Assembly: GCF_000425785.1 (NCBI RefSeq)
Contig: NZ_KE384450.1
Location: 220,545-284,544, forward strand
DNA: 64,000 nucleotides
Direction of reading: 5' to 3'
Source: Pseudomonas taiwanensis DSM 21245
GTDB taxonomy: Bacteria; Pseudomonadota; Gammaproteobacteria; Pseudomonadales; Pseudomonadaceae
Positions 7,671 to 16,887 of this stretch are shown here, in pieces. Position 1 is the stretch's first letter; the number at the start of each line of letters is the position of its first letter. Made by a program: the position numbers and the translations under genes. The notes beneath the pieces are model-generated. The model was not told the origin of the DNA. It was given only the letters and a program-made list of their open reading frames with translations, and ran no database searches.

Positions 7671-9491
7671 GTGATCGAAAATCTGCGTAACATCGCCATC
7701 ATCGCCCACGTTGACCATGGTAAAACCACCCTGGTCGACAAACTCCTGCGCCAGTCCGGCACCCTGGAGCGTAACGAGCTCAACGACGAGCGCGTCATGG
7801 ACTCCAACGACCAGGAAAAAGAGCGCGGTATCACCATCCTGGCGAAAAACACCGCCATCCGTTGGAACGACTACCGCATCAACATCGTCGACACCCCCGG
7901 CCACGCCGACTTCGGTGGCGAGGTTGAGCGTGTCATGTCGATGGTCGACTCGGTGCTGCTGCTGGTCGATGCCCAGGACGGCCCGATGCCGCAAACCCGC
8001 TTCGTGACCAAGAAGGCCTTCGAAGCTGGCCTCAAGCCGATCGTCGTGATCAACAAGGTCGACCGTCCGGGCGCGCGTCCTGACTGGGTACTGGACCAGA
8101 TCTTCGACCTGTTCGACAACCTCGGCGCCACCGACGACCAGCTGGACTTCCAGGTTGTCTACGCCTCGGCCCTGAACGGCATCGCCGGTCTGGACCACAC
8201 CAACATGGCCGAAGACATGACCCCGCTGTACCAGGCCATCGTCGACCACGTTCCGGCTCCGACCGTTGACGTCGACGGCCCGTTCCAGATGCAGATCTCC
8301 GCGCTGGACTACAACAGCTTCCTGGGTGTTATCGGCGTAGGCCGTATCGCCCGTGGCCGCGTCAAGCCGAACACTCCGGTCGTCGCCATCGACACCGAAG
8401 GCAAGAAGCGCAACGGCCGTATTCTCAAGCTGATGGGCCACCACGGCCTGCACCGTGTCGACGTCGAAGAAGCTACCGCTGGCGACATCGTCTGCATCAG
8501 CGGTTTCGACGAGCTGTTCATCTCCGACACCCTGTGCGACATGAACCACGTCGAGGCGATGAAGCCGCTGACTGTCGACGAGCCGACCGTTTCGATGACC
8601 TTCCAGGTCAACGACTCGCCGTTCTGCGGCAAGGAAGGCAAGTTCGTCACCAGCCGTAACATCAAAGAACGTCTGGACAAAGAACTGCTGTACAACGTTG
8701 CCCTGCGCGTCGAAGAAGGCGACTCGGCTGACAAGTTCAAGGTTTCCGGCCGTGGTGAGCTGCACCTGTCGGTACTGATCGAAACCATGCGCCGTGAAGG
8801 CTTCGAGATGGCTGTAGGCCGTCCTGAAGTGATCATCCGTGAGGTGAACGGCGTCAAGCAGGAACCGTACGAGAACGTCACCATCGACATCCCTGAAGAA
8901 TCCCAGGGCAAGGTCATGGAAGAAATGGGCCTGCGTAAGGGCGACCTGACCAACATGGCGCCGGATGGCAAAGGCCGTGTTCGTCTGGAGTACAACGTCC
9001 CAGCTCGCGGTCTGATCGGTTTCCGTAACCAGTTCCTGACCCTGACCAACGGTGCAGGCATCCTGACCTCGATCTTCGATCGCTATGACACCATGAAGCC
9101 TGGCCAGATGTCCGGCCGTCTGAACGGTGTTCTGGTTTCGATCGAGACCGGCAAGGCCCTGACCTACTCGCTGGAAACCCTGCAGGCTCGTGGCAAGCTG
9201 TTCATCGAGCACGGCCAGGATATCTACAACGGTCAGATCATCGGTCTGAACAGCCGTGACAACGACCTGGGCGTCAACCCGACCAAAGGCAAGAAGCTCG
9301 ACAACATGCGTGCTTCGGGCAAGGACGAAGTCATCGCCTTGGTTCCGCCGGTTCGCCACACGCTGGAACAGGCCCTGGAATTCATCCAGGACGACGAGCT
9401 GTGCGAAGTCACGCCGAAGTCGATCCGTCTGCGCAAGAAGATCCTGGACGAAGGCGAGCGTACCCGCGCTGCCAAGAAAGCCAAGGCTTGA
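7671..9491 (+). CDS. typA: Ribosome-associated GTPase TypA/BipA
   Basis: 606-aa translational GTPase starting at GTG. G-motifs seen are G1 AHVDHGKTT, G2 around ERGITI, G3 DTPGHADFGG and G4 NKVDRPGA, followed by EF-G-like domains II, III and V and the BipA-specific C-terminal domain. It binds 70S ribosomes and aids 50S assembly and growth under stress such as cold. It is transcribed alone or with thiI and ends at the strong hairpin at 9514-9548. Confidence 0.96.
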   Translation: MIENLRNIAIIAHVDHGKTTLVDKLLRQSGTLERNELNDERVMDSNDQEKERGITILAKNTAIRWNDYRINIVDTPGHADFGGEVERVMSMVDSVLLLVDAQDGPMPQTRFVTKKAFEAGLKPIVVINKVDRPGARPDWVLDQIFDLFDNLGATDDQLDFQVVYASALNGIAGLDHTNMAEDMTPLYQAIVDHVPAPTVDVDGPFQMQISALDYNSFLGVIGVGRIARGRVKPNTPVVAIDTEGKKRNGRILKLMGHHGLHRVDVEEATAGDIVCISGFDELFISDTLCDMNHVEAMKPLTVDEPTVSMTFQVNDSPFCGKEGKFVTSRNIKERLDKELLYNVALRVEEGDSADKFKVSGRGELHLSVLIETMRREGFEMAVGRPEVIIREVNGVKQEPYENVTIDIPEESQGKVMEEMGLRKGDLTNMAPDGKGRVRLEYNVPARGLIGFRNQFLTLTNGAGILTSIFDRYDTMKPGQMSGRLNGVLVSIETGKALTYSLETLQARGKLFIEHGQDIYNGQIIGLNSRDNDLGVNPTKGKKLDNMRASGKDEVIALVPPVRHTLEQALEFIQDDELCEVTPKSIRLRKKILDEGERTRAAKKAKA

Positions 9492-9513
9492 TCGTCTAGC
9501 TTGAGTTGAAACG

Positions 9514-9548
9514 AAAACGCCCCCGGTCGAAAGGCCGGGGGCGTTTTT
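9514..9548 (+). terminator. Rho-independent terminator of typA
   Basis: A 13-bp stem, AAAACGCCCCCGG / CCGGGGGCGTTTT, with an 8-nt loop, followed by further T residues. The A-run on the left arm allows it to act on both strands, and the next gene converges on it. Confidence 0.92.
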
Positions 9549-9588
9549 GTTTGCCTGCTGTTCCTGAGAGAACAGGGCAGGCAGGCGA

Positions 9589-9993
9589 TCAGCGGGTTGT
9601 GGCCTTGGGCTTGTAGGCGCAGTACCCCGGGCGAGGCCCGACCTTCGGATGGTTCCGGCAGGTATCCGGTCGCTTGTCATAAATGGTGCACAGCCGGCTC
9701 TTGCGATCCAGATAGAGGCAATCGTCGTTGCTCATCCGCGTCAGGGTGAAAATGCCTGACTTCTGGTTGAAACGCTCGATGATGCCGTCTTTCTGCAGGC
9801 GTTTGGCGATGTTCTTCGGCGGCTCGTCCTTCTCGAACTCGTCTACCACGCCGATGCGGATCAAGTCTTTGATCTTCACTTCAACCGGCAGGGTGCAGCA
9901 GGTCGAATGGCAGCCCCCGCACATGTGGCTGGCATAGCGCTGCCAGGTTTCCAGGCGGTCTACTTCGGCCGCGGCAATCAGGGTCGTTTTCAT
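9589..9993 (-). CDS. YkgJ-family cysteine cluster protein
   Basis: 134-aa protein of the UPF0153/YkgJ type. An N-terminal cluster CGGCHSTCC (about residues 25-33) and later Cys in DDCLYLDRKSRLCTIYDKRPDTCR and PGYCAY form the conserved set presumed to bind Fe-S or zinc. The biochemical role of the family is unknown. It is transcribed leftwards, convergent with typA and divergent from glgP; the shared upstream region holds a perfect palindrome (10043-10063). Confidence 0.85.
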   Translation of the reverse strand: MKTTLIAAAEVDRLETWQRYASHMCGGCHSTCCTLPVEVKIKDLIRIGVVDEFEKDEPPKNIAKRLQKDGIIERFNQKSGIFTLTRMSNDDCLYLDRKSRLCTIYDKRPDTCRNHPKVGPRPGYCAYKPKATTR

Positions 9994-10042
9994 CGTTTTT
10001 TAAGAGGTGAATCACGGTCTTGGGGCGCGCGATCATACCGGA

Positions 10043-10063
10043 GTTGTTCAAATTGTGAACAAC
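10043..10063. promoter_or_regulatory. Palindromic operator candidate, glgP upstream region
   Basis: GTTGTTCA and TGAACAAC form a perfect 8-bp inverted repeat around a 5-nt spacer. It lies between divergent genes, 50 nt from one start and 119 nt from the other, and looks like a dimeric regulator site. The regulator is not identified. Confidence 0.45.
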
Positions 10064-10181
10064 CTTTTGCCGGAATCGTAAAGCGGGCATGAAAACTGCG
10101 AACAGGTGCTGTCACTCCTTGTCGAAGGGTCTAGTCTCAACACTCTCCCTCCGCTTTCGTCAACTTGCCCGAGGATGCCGC

Positions 10182-12632
10182 ATGTCCCAGGAACCCAAAG
10201 CACGTGACGCCGAGGTGGCCGAGTTCCGTGCCGCTGTACTGGCCAAACTGACCTATGCGGTCGGCAAGGACCCAGAGCACGCTTTCGACCATGACTGGTT
10301 CGAAGCCATCGCCCTGGCTGCCCGCGACCACATGGTCGAACACTGGATGGATCACACCCGTCGCGCCTATAGACGCAGTCAGAAACGGGTCTATTACCTT
10401 TCCCTGGAGTTCCTCATCGGTCGGCTGCTGTATGACAGCCTGAGCAATCTGGGCCTGCTGGACATTGCCCGTGAAGCCTTGGAAGGGCTGGACGTGGACC
10501 TGGAGCGGATTCGCCTGCTGGAGCCGGATGCAGCGCTGGGCAACGGTGGCCTGGGCCGGTTGGCGGCGTGCTTCATGGAGAGCATGTCGACCCTGGGCAT
10601 CGCGGCCCATGGCTATGGCATTCGCTACGAGCATGGCCTGTTCCGTCAGGCGGTGGTCGATGGCTGGCAGCAGGAACAGACCGAGAACTGGCTGGATTTC
10701 GGCAACCCCTGGGAGTTCGAGCGGGCAGAGGTCATCTACCCGATCAGCTTCGGTGGCAGCGTCGAGACGGTACACGATGCCAATGGCCAGCAGCGCCAGG
10801 TATGGTGGCCGGGCGAAACGGTGCGGGCGGTGGCCTACGATACGCCGGTAGTCGGCTGGCGTGGCGCCAGCGTCAATACCTTGCGGCTATGGCGTGCCCG
10901 GGCGCTGGAAGAGCTGCATTTGGAGCGCTTCAATGCGGGCGACCACCTGGGCGCGGTGGCCGAAGTGGCAAGGGCCGAGAGCATTTCGCGGGTACTGTAC
11001 CCCGCGGACAGCACCGAGGCCGGCCAGGAACTGCGGCTGCGTCAGGAATACTTCTTCGTGTCCGCCTCGCTGCAGGATTTGCTGCGCCGCCACCTGAACA
11101 TGCACAAGGACTTCCTCAACCTGCCTGATGCGGCCGCCATCCAGCTCAACGATACCCACCCCTCGATTGCCGTGGCCGAGTTGATGCGGCTGTTGGTCGA
11201 CCAGCATGAAGTGCCTTGGGACAAGGCCTGGGAGCTGACCGTCGGCACGCTGGCCTACACCAATCACACGTTGTTGCCCGAGGCACTGGAAACCTGGCCT
11301 GTGGCCCTGATGGAGCGCATGCTGCCACGGCACATGCAGATCATCTATCTGATCAACGCCTACCATATCGACGCCTTGCGCGCCAAAGGCCTGCACGATT
11401 TCGACGTGCTGCGCGCGGTCTCGCTGATCGAGGAGGACAATGGCCGCCGTGTGCGCATGGGCAACCTGGCGTTCCTCGGTTCGCACAGCGTCAACGGTGT
11501 TTCGGCGCTGCACAGCAAGCTGATGAAAAGCACCGTGTTCGCTGAGCTGCACAAGCTCTACCCGCATCGAATCAACAACAAGACCAATGGCATCACCTTC
11601 CGCCGCTGGCTGTATCAGTCCAACCCGCCGCTGACCGCGATGCTGGTCGAGGCGCTGGGGCCAGAGCTGTTGGATGACCCGGAAGGGCGCCTGGCCAATC
11701 TGGTGCCTTTCGCGGACAAAGGCAGTTTCCGCAAGCAGTTCGCCGCCCAGCGCCTGCACAGCAAGCGTGCGCTGGCCAGCATCATCCAGGACCGCCTGGG
11801 GGTGACGGTCAATCCCGAGGCGCTGTTCGACGTGCAGGTGAAGCGTATCCACGAGTACAAGCGGCAATTGCTCAACCTGCTGCACACCGTGGCGTTGTAC
11901 CAGGCGATGCGCGCCGAGCCCGGTACCGCGTGGGTGCCACGGGTGAAGATCTTCGCCGGCAAGGCGGCAGCCAGCTATCACCAGGCCAAGCTGATCATAA
12001 AGCTGGCCAATGACATCGCCCGTGTGGTCAACAACGACCCGACCGTGCGCGGGCTGCTCAAGGTGGTGTTCCTGCCCAACTACAACGTCAGCCTGGCCGA
12101 AAGCATTATCCCGGCGGCAGACCTTTCCGAGCAGATCTCCACAGCCGGGTACGAGGCGTCGGGCACCAGCAACATGAAGTTCGGCCTCAACGGCGCACTG
12201 ACCATCGGGACCCTGGACGGCGCCAACGTGGAGATGTGCGAGCAGGTCGGTGCCGACAACATGTTCATCTTCGGCCTGACCGCCCAGCAGGTGGAGACGC
12301 GGCGCCGTGCCGGGGACTTCGGTGCCGGTGCCGCCATTGCCGCCTCCACGCGCCTGAGCGACGTATTGCAAGCAATCCGCAGCGGGGTGTTCTCGCCAGA
12401 CGACCCCTCGCGCTATGCTGGGCTGATCGATGGCCTGGTGGCCCATGACCGGTTTCTGGTATGCGCCGACTTCGACGCCTATTGGGATGCCCAGCGACGG
12501 GTGGAGGAGTTGTGGCACAAGCCGGAGGAATGGTGGCGCATGGCGGTACTGAATACGGCGCGAATGGGCTGGTTCTCGTCTGACCGGACCATACGCGAGT
12601 ACGCCACCGAAATCTGGAAGGCGCTGGATTGA
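10182..12632 (+). CDS. glgP: Glycogen/maltodextrin phosphorylase
   Basis: 816-aa PLP enzyme releasing glucose-1-phosphate from alpha-1,4-glucans. Family motifs include the substrate loop LGNGGLGRLAACF, the tight block VKRIHEYKRQLLN, and the PLP-Lys signature EASGTSNMKFGLNGALTIGT near residues 656-675. I chose ATG 10182 (MSQEPKARD), preceded by GAGGATG, over an in-frame start 31 codons upstream; it gives the usual length. It stands apart from other glycogen genes here and is followed by REP-like DNA and fbp. Confidence 0.94.
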   Translation: MSQEPKARDAEVAEFRAAVLAKLTYAVGKDPEHAFDHDWFEAIALAARDHMVEHWMDHTRRAYRRSQKRVYYLSLEFLIGRLLYDSLSNLGLLDIAREALEGLDVDLERIRLLEPDAALGNGGLGRLAACFMESMSTLGIAAHGYGIRYEHGLFRQAVVDGWQQEQTENWLDFGNPWEFERAEVIYPISFGGSVETVHDANGQQRQVWWPGETVRAVAYDTPVVGWRGASVNTLRLWRARALEELHLERFNAGDHLGAVAEVARAESISRVLYPADSTEAGQELRLRQEYFFVSASLQDLLRRHLNMHKDFLNLPDAAAIQLNDTHPSIAVAELMRLLVDQHEVPWDKAWELTVGTLAYTNHTLLPEALETWPVALMERMLPRHMQIIYLINAYHIDALRAKGLHDFDVLRAVSLIEEDNGRRVRMGNLAFLGSHSVNGVSALHSKLMKSTVFAELHKLYPHRINNKTNGITFRRWLYQSNPPLTAMLVEALGPELLDDPEGRLANLVPFADKGSFRKQFAAQRLHSKRALASIIQDRLGVTVNPEALFDVQVKRIHEYKRQLLNLLHTVALYQAMRAEPGTAWVPRVKIFAGKAAASYHQAKLIIKLANDIARVVNNDPTVRGLLKVVFLPNYNVSLAESIIPAADLSEQISTAGYEASGTSNMKFGLNGALTIGTLDGANVEMCEQVGADNMFIFGLTAQQVETRRRAGDFGAGAAIAASTRLSDVLQAIRSGVFSPDDPSRYAGLIDGLVAHDRFLVCADFDAYWDAQRRVEELWHKPEEWWRMAVLNTARMGWFSSDRTIREYATEIWKALD

Positions 12633-12639
12633 TGCAAAG

Positions 12640-12715
12640 GGGCCGCGACGCGGCCCATCGCCGGCTATTCGGCACCTGCCGTAAGCTCGCGCGGGAGACG
12701 GCTTGCCGGCGACCG
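12640..12715. repeat. REP-like palindromic region
   Basis: GGGCCGCG/CGCGGCCC (12640-12656) is followed by a REP-like stretch with the GACGGCTTGCCGGCGACCGG core at 12698-12717. It fills the gap between glgP and fbp and may attenuate read-through. Confidence 0.55.
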
Positions 12716-12839
12716 GCCCCGACCATTGGCAGGGCGGTGGCTGAACTCAAGGCAGCAAGATGAGTCTCTTTGCTCGCTAGCATTGAACACTCCCTGTAAA
12801 CTGCGGGGGTTTTCTCCCCCTATCCTTTCGGAGCCATAC

Positions 12840-13850
12840 ATGTCCCGCGTTACCCTGAGTCGCTATCTGATTGAGCAGACCCGCAGCAACAATACCCCTG
12901 CCGATCTGCGCTTCCTGATCGAAGTGGTGGCGCGTGCGTGCAAGGAAATCAGCCACAACGTGTCCAAGGGCGCCCTGGGTGGCGTGCTGGGTAGCATGGG
13001 CACTGAAAACGTGCAGGGCGAAGTACAGAAGAAACTGGACGTCATCTCCAACGAGATCCTGCTCGAAGCCAACGAGTGGGGCGGTCACCTGGCCGGCATG
13101 GCCTCCGAGGAAATGGACAACGCCTACCAGATCCCGGGCAAATACCCCAAGGGTGCTTACCTGCTGGTCTTCGACCCGCTGGATGGCTCGTCCAACATCG
13201 ACGTCAACGTCTCGGTCGGCACCATCTTCTCGGTACTGCGCTGCCCGAACGAGTACCTGAGCCAGAACGAAACCCTGAACGAAAAAGCCTTCCTGCAGCC
13301 AGGTACCCAGCAGGTCGCCGCCGGTTATGCCATCTATGGCCCGCAGACCATGCTGATCCTGACCCTGGGCAATGGCGTCAAGGGCTTCACCCTGGACCGC
13401 GAGCTGGGCAGCTTCGTCCTGACCCACGAAAACATTCGCGTACCGGAAAGCACCGCCGAGTTCGCCATCAACATGTCCAACCAGCGTCACTGGGAAGCCC
13501 CGGTTCAGCGCTACGTGGGCGAACTGCTGGCTGGCGAGACCGGCCCGCTGAACAAGAACTACAACATGCGCTGGATCGCCTCGATGGTGGCCGACGTACA
13601 CCGCATCCTGACCCGTGGTGGCCTGTTCATGTACCCGCGCGACGCGCGCGAGCCGAGCAAGCCGGGCAAGCTGCGCCTGATGTACGAAGCCAACCCGATG
13701 TCCTTCATCATCGAGCAGGCGGGTGGCGCTTCCACCAACGGTTACGATCGCATCCTCGATATCCAGCCAGAAAGCCTGCACCAGCGCGTGTCGGTCATCC
13801 TGGGCTCGAAGGAAGAGGTCGAGCGCGTTACCGCTTACCACAAGGAGTAA
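12840..13850 (+). CDS. fbp: Fructose-1,6-bisphosphatase class I
   Basis: 336-aa gluconeogenic enzyme hydrolysing fructose-1,6-bisphosphate to fructose-6-phosphate with Mg2+. The metal-binding motif FDPLDGSSNIDVN (about residues 110-122) and the conserved YEANPMSFIIEQAGG block near the C terminus identify the class I family. The start is the ATG at 12840 (MSRVTLSRYL), 38 codons inside the longest reading frame. It is followed 3 nt later by the DUF924 gene, so the two are probably co-transcribed. Confidence 0.96.
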   Translation: MSRVTLSRYLIEQTRSNNTPADLRFLIEVVARACKEISHNVSKGALGGVLGSMGTENVQGEVQKKLDVISNEILLEANEWGGHLAGMASEEMDNAYQIPGKYPKGAYLLVFDPLDGSSNIDVNVSVGTIFSVLRCPNEYLSQNETLNEKAFLQPGTQQVAAGYAIYGPQTMLILTLGNGVKGFTLDRELGSFVLTHENIRVPESTAEFAINMSNQRHWEAPVQRYVGELLAGETGPLNKNYNMRWIASMVADVHRILTRGGLFMYPRDAREPSKPGKLRLMYEANPMSFIIEQAGGASTNGYDRILDIQPESLHQRVSVILGSKEEVERVTAYHKE

Positions 13851-13853
13851 GAC

Positions 13854-14450
13854 ATGCTCGCACCTTGGCAGCCGTTGCTGGAGTGGTGGTTCGGTTGGGG
13901 CACCAGTCCCCAGGCCGTGGCTGACGAGAAGAGCACGTTGTGGTTCGGCAAACACCACGACGGCGAGGCTCAGGCGCTGTTCGGCGAGCTCGTCGAGCAG
14001 GCCTTGGCCGGCGGCCTCGATGAATGGCAGCAAAGCCCGCAAGGCTGGCTGGCCCTGCTGATCCTGCTGGACCAACTGCCGCGCATGATCTACCGCGACA
14101 CGCCGCGCGCCTTCGACGGCGACCGGCGTGCCCAGGTGGTTGCCATGCAGGGGCTGCAGAAGGACTGGGATTACCAGCTGCTGCCTATTCAGCGGGTGTT
14201 CGTGCTGCTGGTGCTGGAGCATGCCGAGGTGCTGGACTGGCAGAACCTGTGCGTCGAGCGTTACCAGATCCTGCTCGATGAACAGCCGGAGGCGAACCGC
14301 CGGTTGTTCGAAGGGTTCCTCGACTATGCCGAAAAGCACCAGCGGGTAATTGCCCGGTTCGGGCGTTTCCCGCATCGCAACCTGGTGCTGGGGCGGCCGA
14401 GCACCAGTGAAGAGATGGACTTTCTGCTGGAGCCTGGGTCCAGGTTCTAG
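13854..14450 (+). CDS. DUF924 family protein
   Basis: 198-aa all-helical cytosolic protein of the DUF924 (PF06041) family. Family features are LLILLDQLPRMIYRDTPRAF near residues 65-83, the Asp-rich DGDRRAQ, and a C-terminal GRFPHRN motif; the fold is TPR-like. No enzymatic function is established. It starts 3 nt after fbp, suggesting one transcript, although a link to gluconeogenesis is only positional. A REP hairpin follows immediately. Confidence 0.85.
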   Translation: MLAPWQPLLEWWFGWGTSPQAVADEKSTLWFGKHHDGEAQALFGELVEQALAGGLDEWQQSPQGWLALLILLDQLPRMIYRDTPRAFDGDRRAQVVAMQGLQKDWDYQLLPIQRVFVLLVLEHAEVLDWQNLCVERYQILLDEQPEANRRLFEGFLDYAEKHQRVIARFGRFPHRNLVLGRPSTSEEMDFLLEPGSRF

Positions 14451-14456
14451 CGCCGT

Positions 14457-14500
14457 GCGCCGGCTCCCACAAGACGCGTAGGAGCCGGTTTGCCGGCGAT
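14457..14500. repeat. REP element
   Basis: GCCGGCTCCCAC and GTAGGAGCCGG face each other, followed by TTTGCCGGCGATGC, the typical P. putida REP core. It lies between the convergent DUF924 and chemoreceptor genes. Confidence 0.7.
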
Positions 14501-14513
14501 GCGGCCCGCCATC

Positions 14514-16406
14514 TCAGATCCGGAAACTCCCCACCAGCTGTTTCAACCGCTCCACCTGGTGTTCGAGGTCGGTGCAGGCACGCAAGGTGCTCTGCAGGTT
14601 TTGCACGCCTTCCTGATTCAATGCATTGATCTCGGTAATGTCGACGTTGATCGACTCCACCACGGCAGTCTGTTCTTCGGTAGCGGTCGCGACCGACTGG
14701 TTCATGCCATCGATTTCCCCAATGCGCTGGGTCACGCTGCTCAACCGTTCACCCGCCTGATTGGCGATGCCAACGCTGTGGTCGCTGTGCTGTCGGCTCT
14801 GGTTCATGGTGCTGACCGCCACCTGCGCGCCGGCCTGCAGCTCTTCGATCAGGCGCTGTACCTGCTGTGCCGATTCCTGGGTGCGATGGGCCAGGTTGCG
14901 TACCTCATCGGCCACCACGGCAAAACCACGTCCGGCCTCGCCCGCGCGAGCAGCTTCGATCGCGGCGTTGAGCGCCAGCAGGTTGGTCTGCTGGGAAATA
15001 CCGCTGATCACATCGAGAATCTGGCCGATGTTCGCGGTGTGTGCGTTCAGCGTTTCGATGTTGCCGCAGGAGTCGCTGATGCGCGCCGACAGCTGGTTCA
15101 TCACCTCTATCGTGCGACCAACCACCTGGTGGCCATCCTCGGCCAGGCCTCGTGCTTCGCTGGAATGCTGCGAGGCCAGCGCCGCGTTCTGGGCGATTTC
15201 CTGGGCCGCGGCACCCAGCTGGTTGATGGCCGCGGCCACGCTGCTGGTGCGGCTGGACTGCTGGTCGGCATTGTCGATCGAGGCATTGGAGGCCGACACC
15301 ACCTGTGCCGCTACCGCATTGACCTGGCCAGTGGCCGAGGCGACTTCGCGGATGGACTCGTGGATTCGCTCGACGAAGCGGTTGAACGATTTGCCGAGGC
15401 TGCCGAATTCGTCCTGAGCATGAATGGTCAGGCGGCGGGTCAGGTCACCTTCACCTTCGGCGATGTCATGCATCGCGCGTCCCATCAAGTGCAGTGGCTC
15501 CATCAGCACGCGTATCAGCAGGCTCAGCAGGCCAATGATCACCACCACCGCAATCAGGGTCGCGACGATGGCCGAGGTGCGTAGCTCGCCCAGCATGGCG
15601 AAGGCCGCGTCTTGGTCGAGGACCAGTGCCACGTACCAATCAGCAGAGGGTACGCCGTCGACATGGGTGAAGCTGATGAACTGCTTGCGCCCGTCCAGCT
15701 CGACCTCCTGCAGGCCGCTGGTGGTGCGCGGCGGAGTGCCTGGATAGACGTCGGCCAAGGTCTTGAGCGCAAGTTCGGCCTTGGGGTGGATCAGGATCTT
15801 GCCTTCGCCGTTGACGATAAATGCATGCCCGCGGCCATCGAAGTCCAGGGTGTTGATCAGGTTGCTGATGGTCTGCAGGTCGGTGTCTACGCCGCTGACG
15901 CCAATCAGCTTGCCAGCCTGTTGCACCGGCGTGGCCAGGGTGATCACCAGCTTACCGGCGGATGCCGAGATGTAGGGTTCGGTGACGATGGTCCGGTTGG
16001 CGGCGCTGGCGGCCTTGTACCAGCCTCTTGCACGAGGGTCGTAGTCGGCGGCGCGGTTGCCGACCGGTACCGACTGCATGCTGCCATCCTGGCCGCCGAA
16101 GTAGGTGAGTTGGAAGTTGCTGCCATACACCGGCAGCGACAGGCTGCGGTCGAGGCTGGCCTTGCCAGGGCCGTCCAGCGCGACTTGCTGGGCCAGCGAG
16201 TCGAGCAGTTGGATGCGGCTGTCGAGCCAGTTGTGGATGTTGCCCGCCGTCAGATTGCCCAGGTCCCTCAGGGTAGCTTGCGTATCGCTGCGCAGCGACT
16301 GACGTTGTCGGTAGTCGTTGAACAGGACGAAACAGGTGAAGGCGACCGCTACCACGAGGGCGGCGGCCAGCAGAATCTTGTGGCTGAACTTCAGGTTCTT
16401 GGTCAT
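14514..16406 (-). CDS. Methyl-accepting chemotaxis protein, PctA-like amino-acid receptor (dCACHE)
   Basis: 630-aa chemoreceptor with TM1 (about 9-30), a periplasmic double-CACHE domain (about 35-275), TM2, HAMP, and a cytoplasmic signalling domain with the hairpin-tip sequence EAARAGEAGRGFAVVADEVR. The ligand domain carries the amino-acid-binding set Tyr122, Arg127, Trp129, Tyr130, Tyr145 and Asp174 (YDPRARGWY, EPYISAS, GVSGVDTD), each one residue from the PctA positions as I recall them. L-amino acids are therefore the expected attractants. The start at MTKNLKFSHKILL (16406) is chosen over one 15 codons upstream. No FliA-type promoter was found upstream. Confidence 0.9.
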   Translation of the reverse strand: MTKNLKFSHKILLAAALVVAVAFTCFVLFNDYRQRQSLRSDTQATLRDLGNLTAGNIHNWLDSRIQLLDSLAQQVALDGPGKASLDRSLSLPVYGSNFQLTYFGGQDGSMQSVPVGNRAADYDPRARGWYKAASAANRTIVTEPYISASAGKLVITLATPVQQAGKLIGVSGVDTDLQTISNLINTLDFDGRGHAFIVNGEGKILIHPKAELALKTLADVYPGTPPRTTSGLQEVELDGRKQFISFTHVDGVPSADWYVALVLDQDAAFAMLGELRTSAIVATLIAVVVIIGLLSLLIRVLMEPLHLMGRAMHDIAEGEGDLTRRLTIHAQDEFGSLGKSFNRFVERIHESIREVASATGQVNAVAAQVVSASNASIDNADQQSSRTSSVAAAINQLGAAAQEIAQNAALASQHSSEARGLAEDGHQVVGRTIEVMNQLSARISDSCGNIETLNAHTANIGQILDVISGISQQTNLLALNAAIEAARAGEAGRGFAVVADEVRNLAHRTQESAQQVQRLIEELQAGAQVAVSTMNQSRQHSDHSVGIANQAGERLSSVTQRIGEIDGMNQSVATATEEQTAVVESINVDITEINALNQEGVQNLQSTLRACTDLEHQVERLKQLVGSFRI

Positions 16407-16632
16407 GAATACGGTCTGCGCAAGGCAAGTCGGAGGGAGAGGGTGTGGCAATCCGCCACAGCGCCGCTCGCTGTGTCGACCTGGCGCAAGGAAACCTTAA
16501 TCGTTTGCGCAGCGCCAGCCGACCGACGGTGCATGTGTAAAGGGTGGCATCCAGGGAACCAGGGAGGGTTTTTCCCGTCGAAGGACACTGCAGGCCACTC
16601 GCCTGCACCTACTTGTCCAGGAGTGTCCCTTC

Positions 16633-16887
16633 ATGTCGTTGCGTTCCCTCGCCCTGTTGTCCTTGTGCGTCGTCCTGACTGCGTGCAGCAAGATCAATCA
16701 GGAAAACTATTCCAAGCTCAAGGCCGGTATGAACAAGGCCGAGGTCGAGCAACTGCTCGGCACGCCCACCGAGTGCTCTGGCGCACTGGGCATGAGCAGC
16801 TGCACCTGGGGGGACGAAAAGAGCTTCATCAGCGTGCAGTACGCAGCTGACAGGGTTCTGATGTACTCAGGGCAGGGTCTCAAATGA
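16633..16887 (+). CDS. Small BamE/SmpA-like lipoprotein
   Basis: 84-aa predicted outer-membrane lipoprotein. It has a signal peptide with lipobox LTAC (Cys18) and a compact alpha/beta domain whose MNKAEVEQLLGTPTEC stretch matches the SmpA/OmlA (BamE-like) fold; two Cys (TEC and SSC) could pair. It is not the canonical BamE of the Bam complex, since it is short and sits beside a lipocalin. It overlaps the next gene by 4 nt (ATGA), so the two are coupled in an envelope-lipoprotein pair. Confidence 0.8.
   Translation: MSLRSLALLSLCVVLTACSKINQENYSKLKAGMNKAEVEQLLGTPTECSGALGMSSCTWGDEKSFISVQYAADRVLMYSGQGLK

Noticed and set aside
6036..9680. A 1214-codon open frame on the minus strand across thiI and typA
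   Set aside because: Antisense to two well-recognised genes; the Val/Asp/Gly/His-rich composition is what the reverse frame of GC-rich coding DNA gives. No domain or ribosome-binding site.
12640..12656. GGGCCGCG/CGCGGCCC as a glgP terminator
   Set aside because: The arms leave no room for a loop unless the stem is shortened, and no U-run follows; treated as REP-like DNA.
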